Positions 26,993-35,238 of a stretch of DNA of 64,000 nucleotides are shown piece by piece. This stretch comes from DATBVX01 sp963810775 (GTDB lineage Bacteria; Pseudomonadota; Gammaproteobacteria; Steroidobacterales; Steroidobacteraceae), in NCBI GenBank assembly GCA_963810775.1, contig CAWEOT010000005.1, positions 1 to 64,000 on the forward strand, read 5' to 3'. The notes below the pieces were generated by a model. That model was not told the origin of the DNA. It did no database searches and saw nothing but the letters and a program-made list of their open reading frames with translations. The translations under genes and the position numbers were made by a program. Within the stretch, counting starts at the first letter, position 1; every line of letters begins with the position of its first letter.

Positions 26993-28624
26993 ATGGATGT
27001 GCCGCGATCACCCTCGCCAGGCGAGTTGGGCGTCGATGAAGCGCTCCGGGAGAGCGAGCAGCGTTATCGCGCCCTCGTGAATGCGTTACCGCAGGCCATC
27101 CTCGTGCACGACGGCGTACGCTGCCTGTTCGCGAACCCCGCCGCGCTGCGACTCGTGGGCGCAGCGACGCTCGAAGAAGTCATTGACCGGCCGGTCCTTT
27201 CCTTCGCTCACCCGGACAACCTCAGTCTCCTGGAGGAGCGCACGCGGCGCATCATCGTGCAAGGCGAGGCGGCACCGCCCATCGAAGTACAGGTGATTCG
27301 CCAGGACGGCACGTTGGTGTGGGTCGAGACCACCGGGGTGCGCGTGGAGTTCGGCGGACGCCCCGCAGCGCAGACGCTGTTGCAGGACGTCACTGCGCGC
27401 CGCGAGCGTGCTGAGAAGGAGAAGGCTTTCTCCGCGCGACTGCAACAGCAATCGACAGTCCTGCTGCGGCTCGCCACCGATCCGCTTCTGGCTTCGGGTG
27501 ACTTCATCGCCGGGCTGCACCTCATCACGGAAAACGGGGCGCGCACTCTCGGCGTCAACAGCGCAAGCGTGTGGTTGTTCGACGAGGATCGGGCGACGCT
27601 ACGTTGCCTGGATCGCTACGACGCGGACTCTGACAGGCATCGGCACGGCATCGATCTCACGGCCCGGAACTACCCGGAATATTTTGCGGCGCTCAACACC
27701 GATCGCGCAGTTCCCGTGTTCGACGCCCACACAGACCCGCGTACACGCTCGTTGCGCGACGACTATCTCGTGCCGTGGAACGTCGGCGCCCTGCTCGACT
27801 CGCCCGTGCGCTTGTCTGGAGAGCTGATCGGCGTGCTGTGCCTCGAACAGCAGGCACGCGGCCGGACCTGGGAGCCGGACGAAATCGCATTTACCGGCGG
27901 GCTTGCAGACCAGGTCGGTCACGCTTTTGCCAACGCGGAGGGTGCGCGTGCCGCCGAGGACATCCGCATCCTTGCCGGCAAACTGATGCAACTGCAGGAC
28001 GAGGAGCGACGCCGCATCGGGCGCGAGCTGCATGATTCTACCGGCCAGGTGCTCGCGGCTCTGGAAGTGACCCTCGATCGCGCCGTCGCCGCCGCCGGGT
28101 CGAAGGATCCAAAGTTGAGCCAGCTCCTGATCGAGTGCTCACAGCTCGCCCGGCAGTGCTCCCAGGAGATTCGCACCGCGGCCTATCTGTTGCACCCACC
28201 GTTGCTCGACGAGCTCGGACTGCCCACTGCGCTGCGCTGGCTGGTTGATGGTTTCACCGCGCGCAGCAGCATCCCGGTGCAGCTCGAATTGCCCGCAACC
28301 AGCGCGCGACTGCAACCGGATCTGGAGCTGTCGCTGTTTCGGGTCGTGCAGGAGGCGCTCTCCAACATTCAAAAACACTCCGGCAGCAAGATGGCGCGCG
28401 TGCGCCTGAAGACAGAGCCCGACCGCGTCTGCATAGAAGTGCGGGACTTCGGTCGCGGCCTCACCGTGTCCGCAATTCCCACCAGCGCGCAGGCGACCGG
28501 CGTCGGTCTTGCCGGAATGCGCGAGCGCCTGCGCCAGTTGGGCGGTAACCTGACCATCGAGTCCGACTCCACAGGCACTTCGATTGTCGCGTCCGTACCG
28601 CTCATGTCGCCTGTAGCCGCGTGA
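26993..28624 (+). CDS. PAS-GAF sensor histidine kinase, NarL-partner type
   Basis: This 543-residue soluble sensor kinase has a PAS domain at about 20-140 (QRYRALVNALPQAILVHDG through WVETTGVRVEF) and a GAF domain at about 160-310. Next come HisKA_3 with the phospho-acceptor in EERRRIGRELHDSTGQVL (about residue 347) and a HATPase with FRVVQEALSNIQKHSGS (N box) and GVGLAGMRERLRQLGG (G box). There is no membrane segment, so it should sense a cytoplasmic or diffusible signal. The stop overlaps the next gene's GTG start (GTGA), so kinase and response regulator are co-translated. No strong ribosome binding site precedes the ATG. Confidence 0.9.
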   Translation: MDVPRSPSPGELGVDEALRESEQRYRALVNALPQAILVHDGVRCLFANPAALRLVGAATLEEVIDRPVLSFAHPDNLSLLEERTRRIIVQGEAAPPIEVQVIRQDGTLVWVETTGVRVEFGGRPAAQTLLQDVTARRERAEKEKAFSARLQQQSTVLLRLATDPLLASGDFIAGLHLITENGARTLGVNSASVWLFDEDRATLRCLDRYDADSDRHRHGIDLTARNYPEYFAALNTDRAVPVFDAHTDPRTRSLRDDYLVPWNVGALLDSPVRLSGELIGVLCLEQQARGRTWEPDEIAFTGGLADQVGHAFANAEGARAAEDIRILAGKLMQLQDEERRRIGRELHDSTGQVLAALEVTLDRAVAAAGSKDPKLSQLLIECSQLARQCSQEIRTAAYLLHPPLLDELGLPTALRWLVDGFTARSSIPVQLELPATSARLQPDLELSLFRVVQEALSNIQKHSGSKMARVRLKTEPDRVCIEVRDFGRGLTVSAIPTSAQATGVGLAGMRERLRQLGGNLTIESDSTGTSIVASVPLMSPVAA

Positions 28625-29271
28625 AGAAGGCCTCGATTCTCATCGCCGACGATCATGAGCTCGTGCGACGCGGGCTTAGCGCCGTGGTCTCCGAAGTCGA
28701 CGGCTGGCATGTCGTGGCGGAGGCTGGCGACGGCAGAGCGGCGGTGGAGCTCGCGGTCCAGCACCAGCCCGACGTCGCCGTACTTGACCTCGCGATGCCA
28801 GAACAGAACGGCCTCGAGGCCACGCGCCGCATCGTTGCGGAAGCGGCGCACACACGCGTGCTGATCCTGACGGCGCACGAATCCGAACAGGTGGTGCGTG
28901 AAGTCCTCGATGCGGGTGCGCTTGGCTACCTTCTCAAGTCCGACGCCGGTCACGAGCTCGTCGCTGCCATCCAGGCGCTGCTTGACGGCAAGCCGTATTT
29001 CACTTCCAAGGTGGCGCGGCTGATCCTGAAGGGGTATCTCGGGTCTGGCGGCTTTTCTGCGGCAGGCATCGGCGGGAGCCTGTCCCCACGGGAACGCGAG
29101 ATCGTTCAGCTGCTCGCAGAGGGCAAGACCAACAAAGAAGTCGCCCGCCGACTCGGCATCACGGTCAAGACCGCTGAGACCCACCGCAACAACATTATGC
29201 GCAAAATGGGGTTCGATTCGCTGGCGGACCTGGTCCGATACGCTGTGCGCAACCGGATCGTCGATGCCTGA
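28621..29271 (+). CDS. NarL/FixJ-family response regulator
   Basis: This 216-residue regulator starts with a receiver domain with acidic pocket IADDHE, the phospho-acceptor Asp in DVAVLDLAMPEQ (about residue 58), Thr in LILTAHE and Lys in YLLKSD. It ends with a LuxR-type helix-turn-helix (LSPREREIVQLLAEGKTNKEV, then GITVKTAETHRNNIMRKM). It is the cognate partner of the upstream PAS-GAF kinase, starting at a GTG that overlaps the kinase stop. Target genes are unknown. Confidence 0.9.
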   Translation: MKKASILIADDHELVRRGLSAVVSEVDGWHVVAEAGDGRAAVELAVQHQPDVAVLDLAMPEQNGLEATRRIVAEAAHTRVLILTAHESEQVVREVLDAGALGYLLKSDAGHELVAAIQALLDGKPYFTSKVARLILKGYLGSGGFSAAGIGGSLSPREREIVQLLAEGKTNKEVARRLGITVKTAETHRNNIMRKMGFDSLADLVRYAVRNRIVDA

Positions 29272-29390
29272 GGATTCTCCTTACCCGCCTACGTAGTCTT
29301 CCGCCCGCCGGTACAGAAAGGCACGCATTCGCAACGTGCCGCCGTACAGCTACTGTCGCGCCCGGCTTCCCCCGTCAACCGGTGTCACGG

Positions 29391-30704
29391 ATGGCTCAAA
29401 TGCGCGCGACATTCAAACTGATCTCTCCCTGTGATCTGACAACGCATAGTCGTCTGCACAACGCCCGCGGGATCGCAGACAGTGCGCACTCCAGGGGCCA
29501 TGCCTCCACCGCCGTGAGCAAGGAATCGCGTGCGGAGCGCGTATCCGCGGACGATCCCTGTCTGGATCAGCTCCTGCTCGAGTGGTATGGCAATGAAAAC
29601 GGTGATGGCATCGTGATCATTTCGCACGCCGGCACCGTCGCGCATGCCAATGATCGTTTTCGAAGTCTCTGGAAGGTCGGCCCGGAGACGCGCCTGAACG
29701 TCGAAGCGGATGTCTGGAATGCGGTGCTGCGCCTGGTCGACGAGCCACAGACCGTGCAGGACATGATCACGGCTTTCGGGCTCGATTCGGTGGCGGCCGC
29801 GAAATGGACCTGGAAGCTGACCAACGGACAACAGGTCGAGTGCCTCACCGCCCCGCTGACCGACGATGGCAGCGCGCGCGAGAATCGCATCTGGTCGTTT
29901 CGCGAGATCAACGAAGGCGCACCGCGTGAGGACCAGGAGTTGCACGCGCAGCGCCTCGAAGCCATCGGTACCGTTGCGTGCCAGCTCACGCATGAGATCA
30001 AGAACGCACTCGCTCCCATCATTGGTGCCGTCGAGTTGGCTCAGCTCACGCTGCCGGAGGACCACCGCGCTCGCAGTCACCTGAGCCAGATCACGCGCGC
30101 GACCGAGCGGGCCGGCGCCCTGGCGCAGAAGATCCTCTGTTTTGGCAAGAACGGCATCGAGCCGCGGCAGCAACATGACCTGGGAACCATCGTCCGCGAA
30201 TCCCTCGATCTGCTGTCAGCCGCTCTGCCTCGCAATGTCGCTATCCAGACCCGTATCGAGCCGGTCCCGCCGATCCTGGTCGACGCGCGTGAGGTCCAGC
30301 AGATCCTGATGAACCTGTGCATCAACGCGTGGCAGGCAATCGAGCCTGCCCCGGGCATCATCACGATTAGCGTGAGCGAGGATCGCGTGGAGCCGAAAGA
30401 CGTGATCGCCTCCACTGATCTTGTGCCGGGCTGTTACGTGCGACTAACAGTACGCGACAACGGTTGCGGCATGGATGAGGAGACGCTGCAGCGGATCTTC
30501 CAGCCGTTCTTTACCACCAAGGCATCCGACACCGGTACGGGTCTTGGCCTCGCGGTGGTGCAGGCCATCGCGGAGTCGCATGGAGCGGCCATCTCGGTGG
30601 ACAGCGCGCCGGGTCGCGGCACCGCATTTCACGTCTGTTTCGCGCTGCCTAACTTGCTGACGGGCTTGGTGGGTTGTCCCTTCCCTGGGCCCGTTCTCGC
30701 TTGA
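29391..30704 (+). CDS. PAS-type sensor histidine kinase (NtrB-like)
   Basis: This roughly 437-residue cytoplasmic kinase has an N-terminal stretch without clear domain, a PAS-like domain (GDGIVIISHAGTVAHANDRFRSLW) and a HisKA with LEAIGTVACQLTHEIKNALAPI. The HATPase follows with QQILMNLCINAWQAI (N box), VRDNGCGMDEETLQRIFQPFFTT and GTGLGLAVVQAIAESHGA (G boxes). The layout recalls NtrB/PAS kinases; no response regulator is adjacent except the NarL-type one upstream, and no receiver domain is fused. An upstream GTG (29382) is possible. The last 16 or so codons (LLTGLVGCPFPGPVLA) are read from the left arm and core of a palindromic repeat element, so the natural C-terminus has been replaced by repeat sequence. 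Confidence 0.85.
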   Translation: MAQMRATFKLISPCDLTTHSRLHNARGIADSAHSRGHASTAVSKESRAERVSADDPCLDQLLLEWYGNENGDGIVIISHAGTVAHANDRFRSLWKVGPETRLNVEADVWNAVLRLVDEPQTVQDMITAFGLDSVAAAKWTWKLTNGQQVECLTAPLTDDGSARENRIWSFREINEGAPREDQELHAQRLEAIGTVACQLTHEIKNALAPIIGAVELAQLTLPEDHRARSHLSQITRATERAGALAQKILCFGKNGIEPRQQHDLGTIVRESLDLLSAALPRNVAIQTRIEPVPPILVDAREVQQILMNLCINAWQAIEPAPGIITISVSEDRVEPKDVIASTDLVPGCYVRLTVRDNGCGMDEETLQRIFQPFFTTKASDTGTGLGLAVVQAIAESHGAAISVDSAPGRGTAFHVCFALPNLLTGLVGCPFPGPVLA

Positions 30705-30810
30705 TTGCGCCCAAGGTACGTGGTCGCGTCCCGCGGACGCTCACGCCACGAATGCTGTGAGTCTTGTGCGTGTCGGCCGAGGGAAGGGACAACCCACCAA
30801 GCCCATCAGC
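30656..30810 (+). repeat. long-stem inverted-repeat element, copy 2
   Basis: Arms 30656-30686 and 30780-30810 (31 bp) pair with a single mismatch around a 93-bp core. The core starts GGGCCCGTTCTCGCTTGATT and ends GTGTCGGCCG, matching the reverse complement of the core of the copy at 26589-26751. Its arms differ from that copy. It lies between the convergent kinase and M20 genes, covers the last codons of the kinase gene and ends one base before the M20 stop codon, so it may act as a two-way terminator. Confidence 0.8.
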
Positions 30811-30811
30811 C

Positions 30812-32311
30812 TTACGCCAGCGCGAACAGGATGTCGACGAACGAGCGCACTGCGCCGTCCATGCCAGCGAGCTTCGGGTTCTTGGAGTCGATGAGGTAGT
30901 ACTCGTCCGGCGCATGCGCTCGCGCGCCGTGACCGAGGCCGTGGTGAGCCGCCGCGAGATTGAGTGGTGCGCCGGTGAACACGTAGCCGGGCCAGGAGCC
31001 CCCGCGTCGCGGCCACATGATCGGATCGACCCCCGCGTTTCGATACACGGATTTCTGTGCCTGGATGATCCGTGAACTGGCGTCGGTCGTGGTCGGATCG
31101 TAGCCGCCGGTCGCATTGACCTCGATATCGCCGTAGTCGCGGCTCTTCAGATGCGCCTTGAGCTTTGCGACCGTGTCTTCGAAAGTCATGTCCGGGACCA
31201 GGCGCAGATCCAACTTCGCTGCTGCGCGGTGCGGCAGGATCGTCATGCCACCAGGTCCGGTGTAACCGCCCACCAGCCCTTGGATGTTCACGGTGGGCCG
31301 GCTGCAGATATCTTCCAGCGCCTGTCGCCAGCTCGCATCGCGAGCCCAGTGCTGGACGCCGAGCGATTTCTTGGTCGTCTCCTCGCCGATCCGTTGTGCT
31401 GCCACGTCGAGCATTTGCTGGTCCGCTGCGGAAACTGGTTTCACACGGTCCAGCAGGCCGTCGATCGCCGGATCGCCCTTCGCGTCGATCAGCGTATTGA
31501 GCGCCTGCACCAGGTGCCATGCCGGGCTGTCGACCCGCGCGCGATTTGACGAATGGATGTCCTTGGCCGGTCCGCGTCCCCACTTCTCACCGCTCGCGAC
31601 CAGCTCCGCTTCGACCACGCCCTTGGCGCCGAGCGAGATCGTGATGCTCCCGTCCCGGTCCTGGGCTGCATCGGGCATCAATATCCCGTCGCACTTCTCG
31701 AGCGCGACGCGAACTGCGGGCGCGAGGACGAGTTGTCGGATGTGTGGCGAGCCGATCTCCTCCTCGCCTTCCGCAACCAGCACCAGGTTCACCGGCAGCT
31801 TGCGCTTCGCACCCCGGATCGCATGCAGCGCCGCGAGGAAAGAAGATTCCGGGCCTTTCTGATTCACGGCGCCACGGCCCATCACGACGGTGCCGACATC
31901 GGGCAGGTCGAGCAAGCGTGCTTCCCACGGCGGCACTGACCATTCCTGTCCTTCGACCTGCTTGACGTCGTACATGAAGTAGATGCCGACGGTGCGCTTC
32001 GCGCCTGCATCCAACGTGGCGAAGATTCCGGGGTGCCTGTCGGTCGCCATTTTCTCGACGTGCTGAAAGCCCGCGTCGCGCAGCAAGCCCATCGTGAACT
32101 CGCAGCTCTCGGTCACCTTGTTGTCTTCGGCAGCGATGCCATAGTGGCGAATCCACTCCTGCAGTCGTGCGACGGCCTCCTGGTGCCGGCGCTCCACCTC
32201 CTTGTAGATCGGCCCCAGGTTGGAGGCGGCGAAAGAGCGCTGCGCGAGCCACAGTGCGGCACTGGTTCCGGCGGCGCCCGCCACGAAATTGCGACGAGTG
32301 ATGCTGCTCAC
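30812..32311 (-). CDS. Tat-exported M20-family peptidase-like protein with altered metal ligands
   Basis: This 499-residue protein begins at a GTG with a twin-arginine signal (TRRNFVAGAAGTSAALWLAQ). The body is M20-like: an exopeptidase fold with a dimerisation insert and the catalytic base region EGEEEIGSPH. However, the first zinc-ligand motif, normally GHYDVQP, reads FMYDVKQ (His replaced by Met, Asp kept). The bridging-Asp motif, normally GRGxSDDKGP, reads GRGAVNQKGP (Asn in place of Asp). The Glu pair and a C-terminal GHGARAHAPDEY with His are present. Either metal binding differs or the enzyme is inactive or repurposed. It converges with the NtrB-like kinase, the repeat element lying between them. 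Confidence 0.8.
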   Translation of the reverse strand: MSSITRRNFVAGAAGTSAALWLAQRSFAASNLGPIYKEVERRHQEAVARLQEWIRHYGIAAEDNKVTESCEFTMGLLRDAGFQHVEKMATDRHPGIFATLDAGAKRTVGIYFMYDVKQVEGQEWSVPPWEARLLDLPDVGTVVMGRGAVNQKGPESSFLAALHAIRGAKRKLPVNLVLVAEGEEEIGSPHIRQLVLAPAVRVALEKCDGILMPDAAQDRDGSITISLGAKGVVEAELVASGEKWGRGPAKDIHSSNRARVDSPAWHLVQALNTLIDAKGDPAIDGLLDRVKPVSAADQQMLDVAAQRIGEETTKKSLGVQHWARDASWRQALEDICSRPTVNIQGLVGGYTGPGGMTILPHRAAAKLDLRLVPDMTFEDTVAKLKAHLKSRDYGDIEVNATGGYDPTTTDASSRIIQAQKSVYRNAGVDPIMWPRRGGSWPGYVFTGAPLNLAAAHHGLGHGARAHAPDEYYLIDSKNPKLAGMDGAVRSFVDILFALA

Positions 32312-32329
32312 GATCGTTTGAGTCCTGTG

Positions 32330-33382
32330 TCAGGTGGTGCCCGCAACGTCTACGAGGAGCTTCACGCCGTCCTGGCGATGCAAGCGCTCGAAGCCATCGC
32401 GGATCAGTTGAGGAAAGGGAATCGTTTCGACCCAGCCATCGGCGGGATACGCGCCGGCCGCCATCTCGGCAATCACGCTCGGAAAGGCGCCGCAGGAAAG
32501 CGCCACACCGGTGATGCGCGCTTCCGACATCAGGATCTGCATCGGGTGAATCTGCAGTGGTTGCGTGTGAATGGCGACCACGACGACGTTGCCGTCGACG
32601 GCGGTCGCGCCAAGCGCGGCCTGAAATGCTGCGGGCACGCCAGCCGCGTCCACGGAGGCATCTACGCCTCGACCGCCGGTGAGATCGCGGAGCGCCGTAA
32701 CGACGTCGCTGTCGCGCGGGTCGAGCACCTGCTCGGCGCCGAGAGCGGAAACCACGACACGACGAGCGGGCGACGGATCGACCATGATCACGCGCACACC
32801 GCGCCGACGCAGCGTGAGCAATACACCGATGCCGATAGGGCCTGCGCCATGAACGGCGGCGATCTGCCCGGCCTCGACATGACAACGATTGACGGTGCTC
32901 CACGCGATCGCCATCGGCTCGATCAATGCGCCTTGCGCGGGCGTGATGCCGCGGGGAAGCTTGTGCGCCATGGAGCGACGCACTGCGGTGAACTGGGACA
33001 GGCCGCCGCCTCTGCGGTTGTAGCCGTGAAAGGCGAGCAGGCCGCAGTGGTTGTACTGCCCAGCGCGGCAGAAAAGGCAACGTCCGCAGGTCTCCACCGG
33101 TTCCACCGCGACCAGGTCGCCAATCTCGAGATCCTCGACGCCCTCGCCACAGTCGACGACCACGCCACTCAGCTCGTGGCCGAGGATGACGGGATTTTTG
33201 ACGCCGGTGAGCGGGTGCGGATCGCTGCGCGTCGTGATGGGACCGTCGTAGTACTCGTGCAGGTCGCTGCCGCAGATGCCGTTGTACTGCACGCGCAGCT
33301 TGACCTCGCCGACGCCGGCTATCGGTTCCGGCACATCTTCGAGCCGAAGGTCCTCACGCCCATAGAAAACTGCCGCGCGCAT
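32330..33382 (-). CDS. zinc-dependent alcohol dehydrogenase, 2,3-butanediol dehydrogenase-like
   Basis: This is a 350-residue medium-chain dehydrogenase. The catalytic zinc site includes the Cys in YNGICGSDLHEY and HE in VILGHELSG. The structural zinc site is the four-Cys lobe ETCGRCLFCRAGQYNHCG. The Rossmann motif is AVHGAGPIGIGVL, followed by Asp in VIMVDPSPARR, which favours NAD over NADP. The HEYYDGP segment near residue 42 and the overall pattern resemble (R,R)-butanediol dehydrogenases. It lies 18 bp upstream of the M20-like gene start on the same strand and 19 bp downstream of the S-formylglutathione hydrolase, so the three genes may form one operon. Confidence 0.85.
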   Translation of the reverse strand: MRAAVFYGREDLRLEDVPEPIAGVGEVKLRVQYNGICGSDLHEYYDGPITTRSDPHPLTGVKNPVILGHELSGVVVDCGEGVEDLEIGDLVAVEPVETCGRCLFCRAGQYNHCGLLAFHGYNRRGGGLSQFTAVRRSMAHKLPRGITPAQGALIEPMAIAWSTVNRCHVEAGQIAAVHGAGPIGIGVLLTLRRRGVRVIMVDPSPARRVVVSALGAEQVLDPRDSDVVTALRDLTGGRGVDASVDAAGVPAAFQAALGATAVDGNVVVVAIHTQPLQIHPMQILMSEARITGVALSCGAFPSVIAEMAAGAYPADGWVETIPFPQLIRDGFERLHRQDGVKLLVDVAGTT

Positions 33383-33401
33383 TTCTTGCGTTTATGCCCG
33401 C

Positions 33402-34247
33402 TCAGGTGCCGAGCTGCCCGGCGTGATGACGCAGGTGGTCTGCAACGAAGGTGGAGATGAAGTAGTAGCCGTGGTCGTAACCGTCCTGCATGCGCAGGGT
33501 CAGCGAAGTGCCAGACTGACGGCAACTGTCCGCGAATACCTGCGGATAGAGCTGCTCGGCGAGGAATTTGTCGGCAGTGCCCTGATCGATGAGGATCGGT
33601 CGTGCGAAGCCGCGCTTCGCCACCAGCATGCTGGCGTCATACTCGGCCCAGGACTCCTGCTTCTCGCCGAGATAGCCGGTAAAGGCCTTCTGCCCCCATG
33701 GACAACGCATAGGCGCCGCGATCGGTGCAAATGCCGAGACCGAGCGATACTGCCCCGGGTTTCGCAATGCGCAGACGAGCGCGCCATGGCCGCCCATCGA
33801 ATGGCCGAAGATGCCCTGCGACTCCTTACGTACCGCAAATTCGCCCTGGACGAGTGCCGGCAGCTCTTTCGTGACGTAGCTGTACATCCGGTAGTGCTGC
33901 GACCAGGGGGCCTGCGTCGCATCGACGTAAAAGCCCGCTCCGAGCCCGAAATCCCAGCTCGCGTCATCTCCGGGAATACGCGGCTGCCGCGGGCTGGTAT
34001 CCGGTGCGACCAGCATGAGACCGAGCTCGGCGGCGAGGCGCTGCCCGCCCGCCTTGATCATGAAGGTCTCCTCGGTGCACGTGAGCCCGGCAAGGTAGTA
34101 CAGCACCGGCACGGCGCCGGACTTCGCCTTGGGCGGCAGATAGACTGAGAAGCGCATTTCCGTACGGCATTCAGCCGAGGGATGCGCGTAGAAACGCTGG
34201 ATGCCTCCGAAGCAGGCGTGCTCGGACAAGAGTCGAAGCTCGGACAT
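33402..34247 (-). CDS. fghA: S-formylglutathione hydrolase
   Basis: This is a 281-residue alpha/beta-fold esterase (esterase D family). It completes glutathione-dependent formaldehyde oxidation by splitting S-formylglutathione to formate and glutathione. Family-typical segments include PVLYYLAGLTCTEETFMIKAGGQR, PDTSPR, GAGFYVDATQAPW, YRMYSYVTKELP and the nucleophile motif GIFGHSMGGHGAL with the catalytic Ser. The catalytic Asp is in DQGTADKFL and His in DGYDHGYYFI. The ATG at 34247 has GGAG 7 bases upstream. The usual partner, a class III alcohol dehydrogenase, is not adjacent; the ADH downstream is butanediol-dehydrogenase-like instead. Confidence 0.9.
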   Translation of the reverse strand: MSELRLLSEHACFGGIQRFYAHPSAECRTEMRFSVYLPPKAKSGAVPVLYYLAGLTCTEETFMIKAGGQRLAAELGLMLVAPDTSPRQPRIPGDDASWDFGLGAGFYVDATQAPWSQHYRMYSYVTKELPALVQGEFAVRKESQGIFGHSMGGHGALVCALRNPGQYRSVSAFAPIAAPMRCPWGQKAFTGYLGEKQESWAEYDASMLVAKRGFARPILIDQGTADKFLAEQLYPQVFADSCRQSGTSLTLRMQDGYDHGYYFISTFVADHLRHHAGQLGT

Positions 34248-34294
34248 GGGCAACTCCGCGGGGTGGAGTCGCGGATTCTACCCGGGCGAACGTT

Positions 34295-35050
34295 TTACTG
34301 TGAGCGCGCCACGGTGGCCTGAGGTCCAGGCGGTGCCGCTGCGGGGTTGTAGTGGACGAGGAGCCTCACGACGTGGCCGCGAGCGCTGTTCCAGTGGTCG
34401 AGGTTGACGCAGACCGAGCGATGCTCGCCTCCCTGCATCTGATCGTACGGCGCATCGGCAAATCGGGTTCCCTCGACCTCGTGGTTGAACTCGAGCTTGC
34501 TCCCCTCCCAGGCCTGCAGATCGTCGTCCGCCTTGGCGAAGAGCTCGACACCGGAGACTTTCACCTGCAGCGGCACGGCCGCACATAGCGCCACACGTTC
34601 CGCTGTAACCTCGTCGCAAGCAGGCGCCTCGACGCCGACACTGATCGGCTCGGCGCGGCAGGGGTGCAAGCGAAGAATGGCTTCGGAGCTAGCCGACCCG
34701 GTGAGGGCTACCGGCTGTGCGGCAGCGCTGGCCGCCTCAGTCTGCTCGGAGCGCAAATGCGCGAGCCGCTCGGTAGATGTGGCGAGCTCCCTGAGCTGGG
34801 TGGACAGCTCCAGGCGCAGTTGACGGGTGTCTTCCCGCACGCGCTCGGCACGCAGCTCCGAATAAGCAAATCCGCCCACCCCGGAAGCGAGCACGATCAC
34901 CCCCAGGGTTACCAGCGAGCGCGCAGCGCCGCGCTTGGGTCGGCTTTCGGCCTTTGCCCGGCCACGCAGATGCAGCAACTGAAAAGTTGCGGTGATGATG
35001 GTCGCCATCGCGCCAATCATCGCGGCCACGATCGTTTCCGAAAGCCCCAT
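34295..35050 (-). CDS. hypothetical membrane-anchored protein
   Basis: This 251-residue protein of unknown function has two hydrophobic segments near the N-terminus (about 5-25 and 45-65), separated by a very basic linker. A predicted coiled coil (about 70-110, rich in Glu, Arg and Leu heptads) follows, and a roughly 130-residue C-terminal part with four Cys lies probably in the periplasm. The C-terminal part has no motif I recognise. It is followed 47 bp downstream by fghA on the same strand. Confidence 0.65.
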   Translation of the reverse strand: MGLSETIVAAMIGAMATIITATFQLLHLRGRAKAESRPKRGAARSLVTLGVIVLASGVGGFAYSELRAERVREDTRQLRLELSTQLRELATSTERLAHLRSEQTEAASAAAQPVALTGSASSEAILRLHPCRAEPISVGVEAPACDEVTAERVALCAAVPLQVKVSGVELFAKADDDLQAWEGSKLEFNHEVEGTRFADAPYDQMQGGEHRSVCVNLDHWNSARGHVVRLLVHYNPAAAPPGPQATVARSQ

Positions 35051-35238
35051 TCAGCCTTCCTCGTTTTGACTCAATGCGGGGACGTGCCGCGGGACTGTAA
35101 CGAGTCGCTCCGGGGCGCAACTCCTACGCGGTTGGCAGTTTCTATGGGTGCTGCGTGCCCCCTCGCATCCAAGGGGTTACGCACGGCCCCCAGTCCTGAG
35201 CAGCACGCAATCTGTCGCTGCATTGCGACAATACGAGC

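Noticed and set aside
31587..33080. 497-codon minus-strand frame across the M20 and ADH genes
   Set aside because: It is extremely Arg-rich and overlaps two well-recognised genes in another frame of the same strand.
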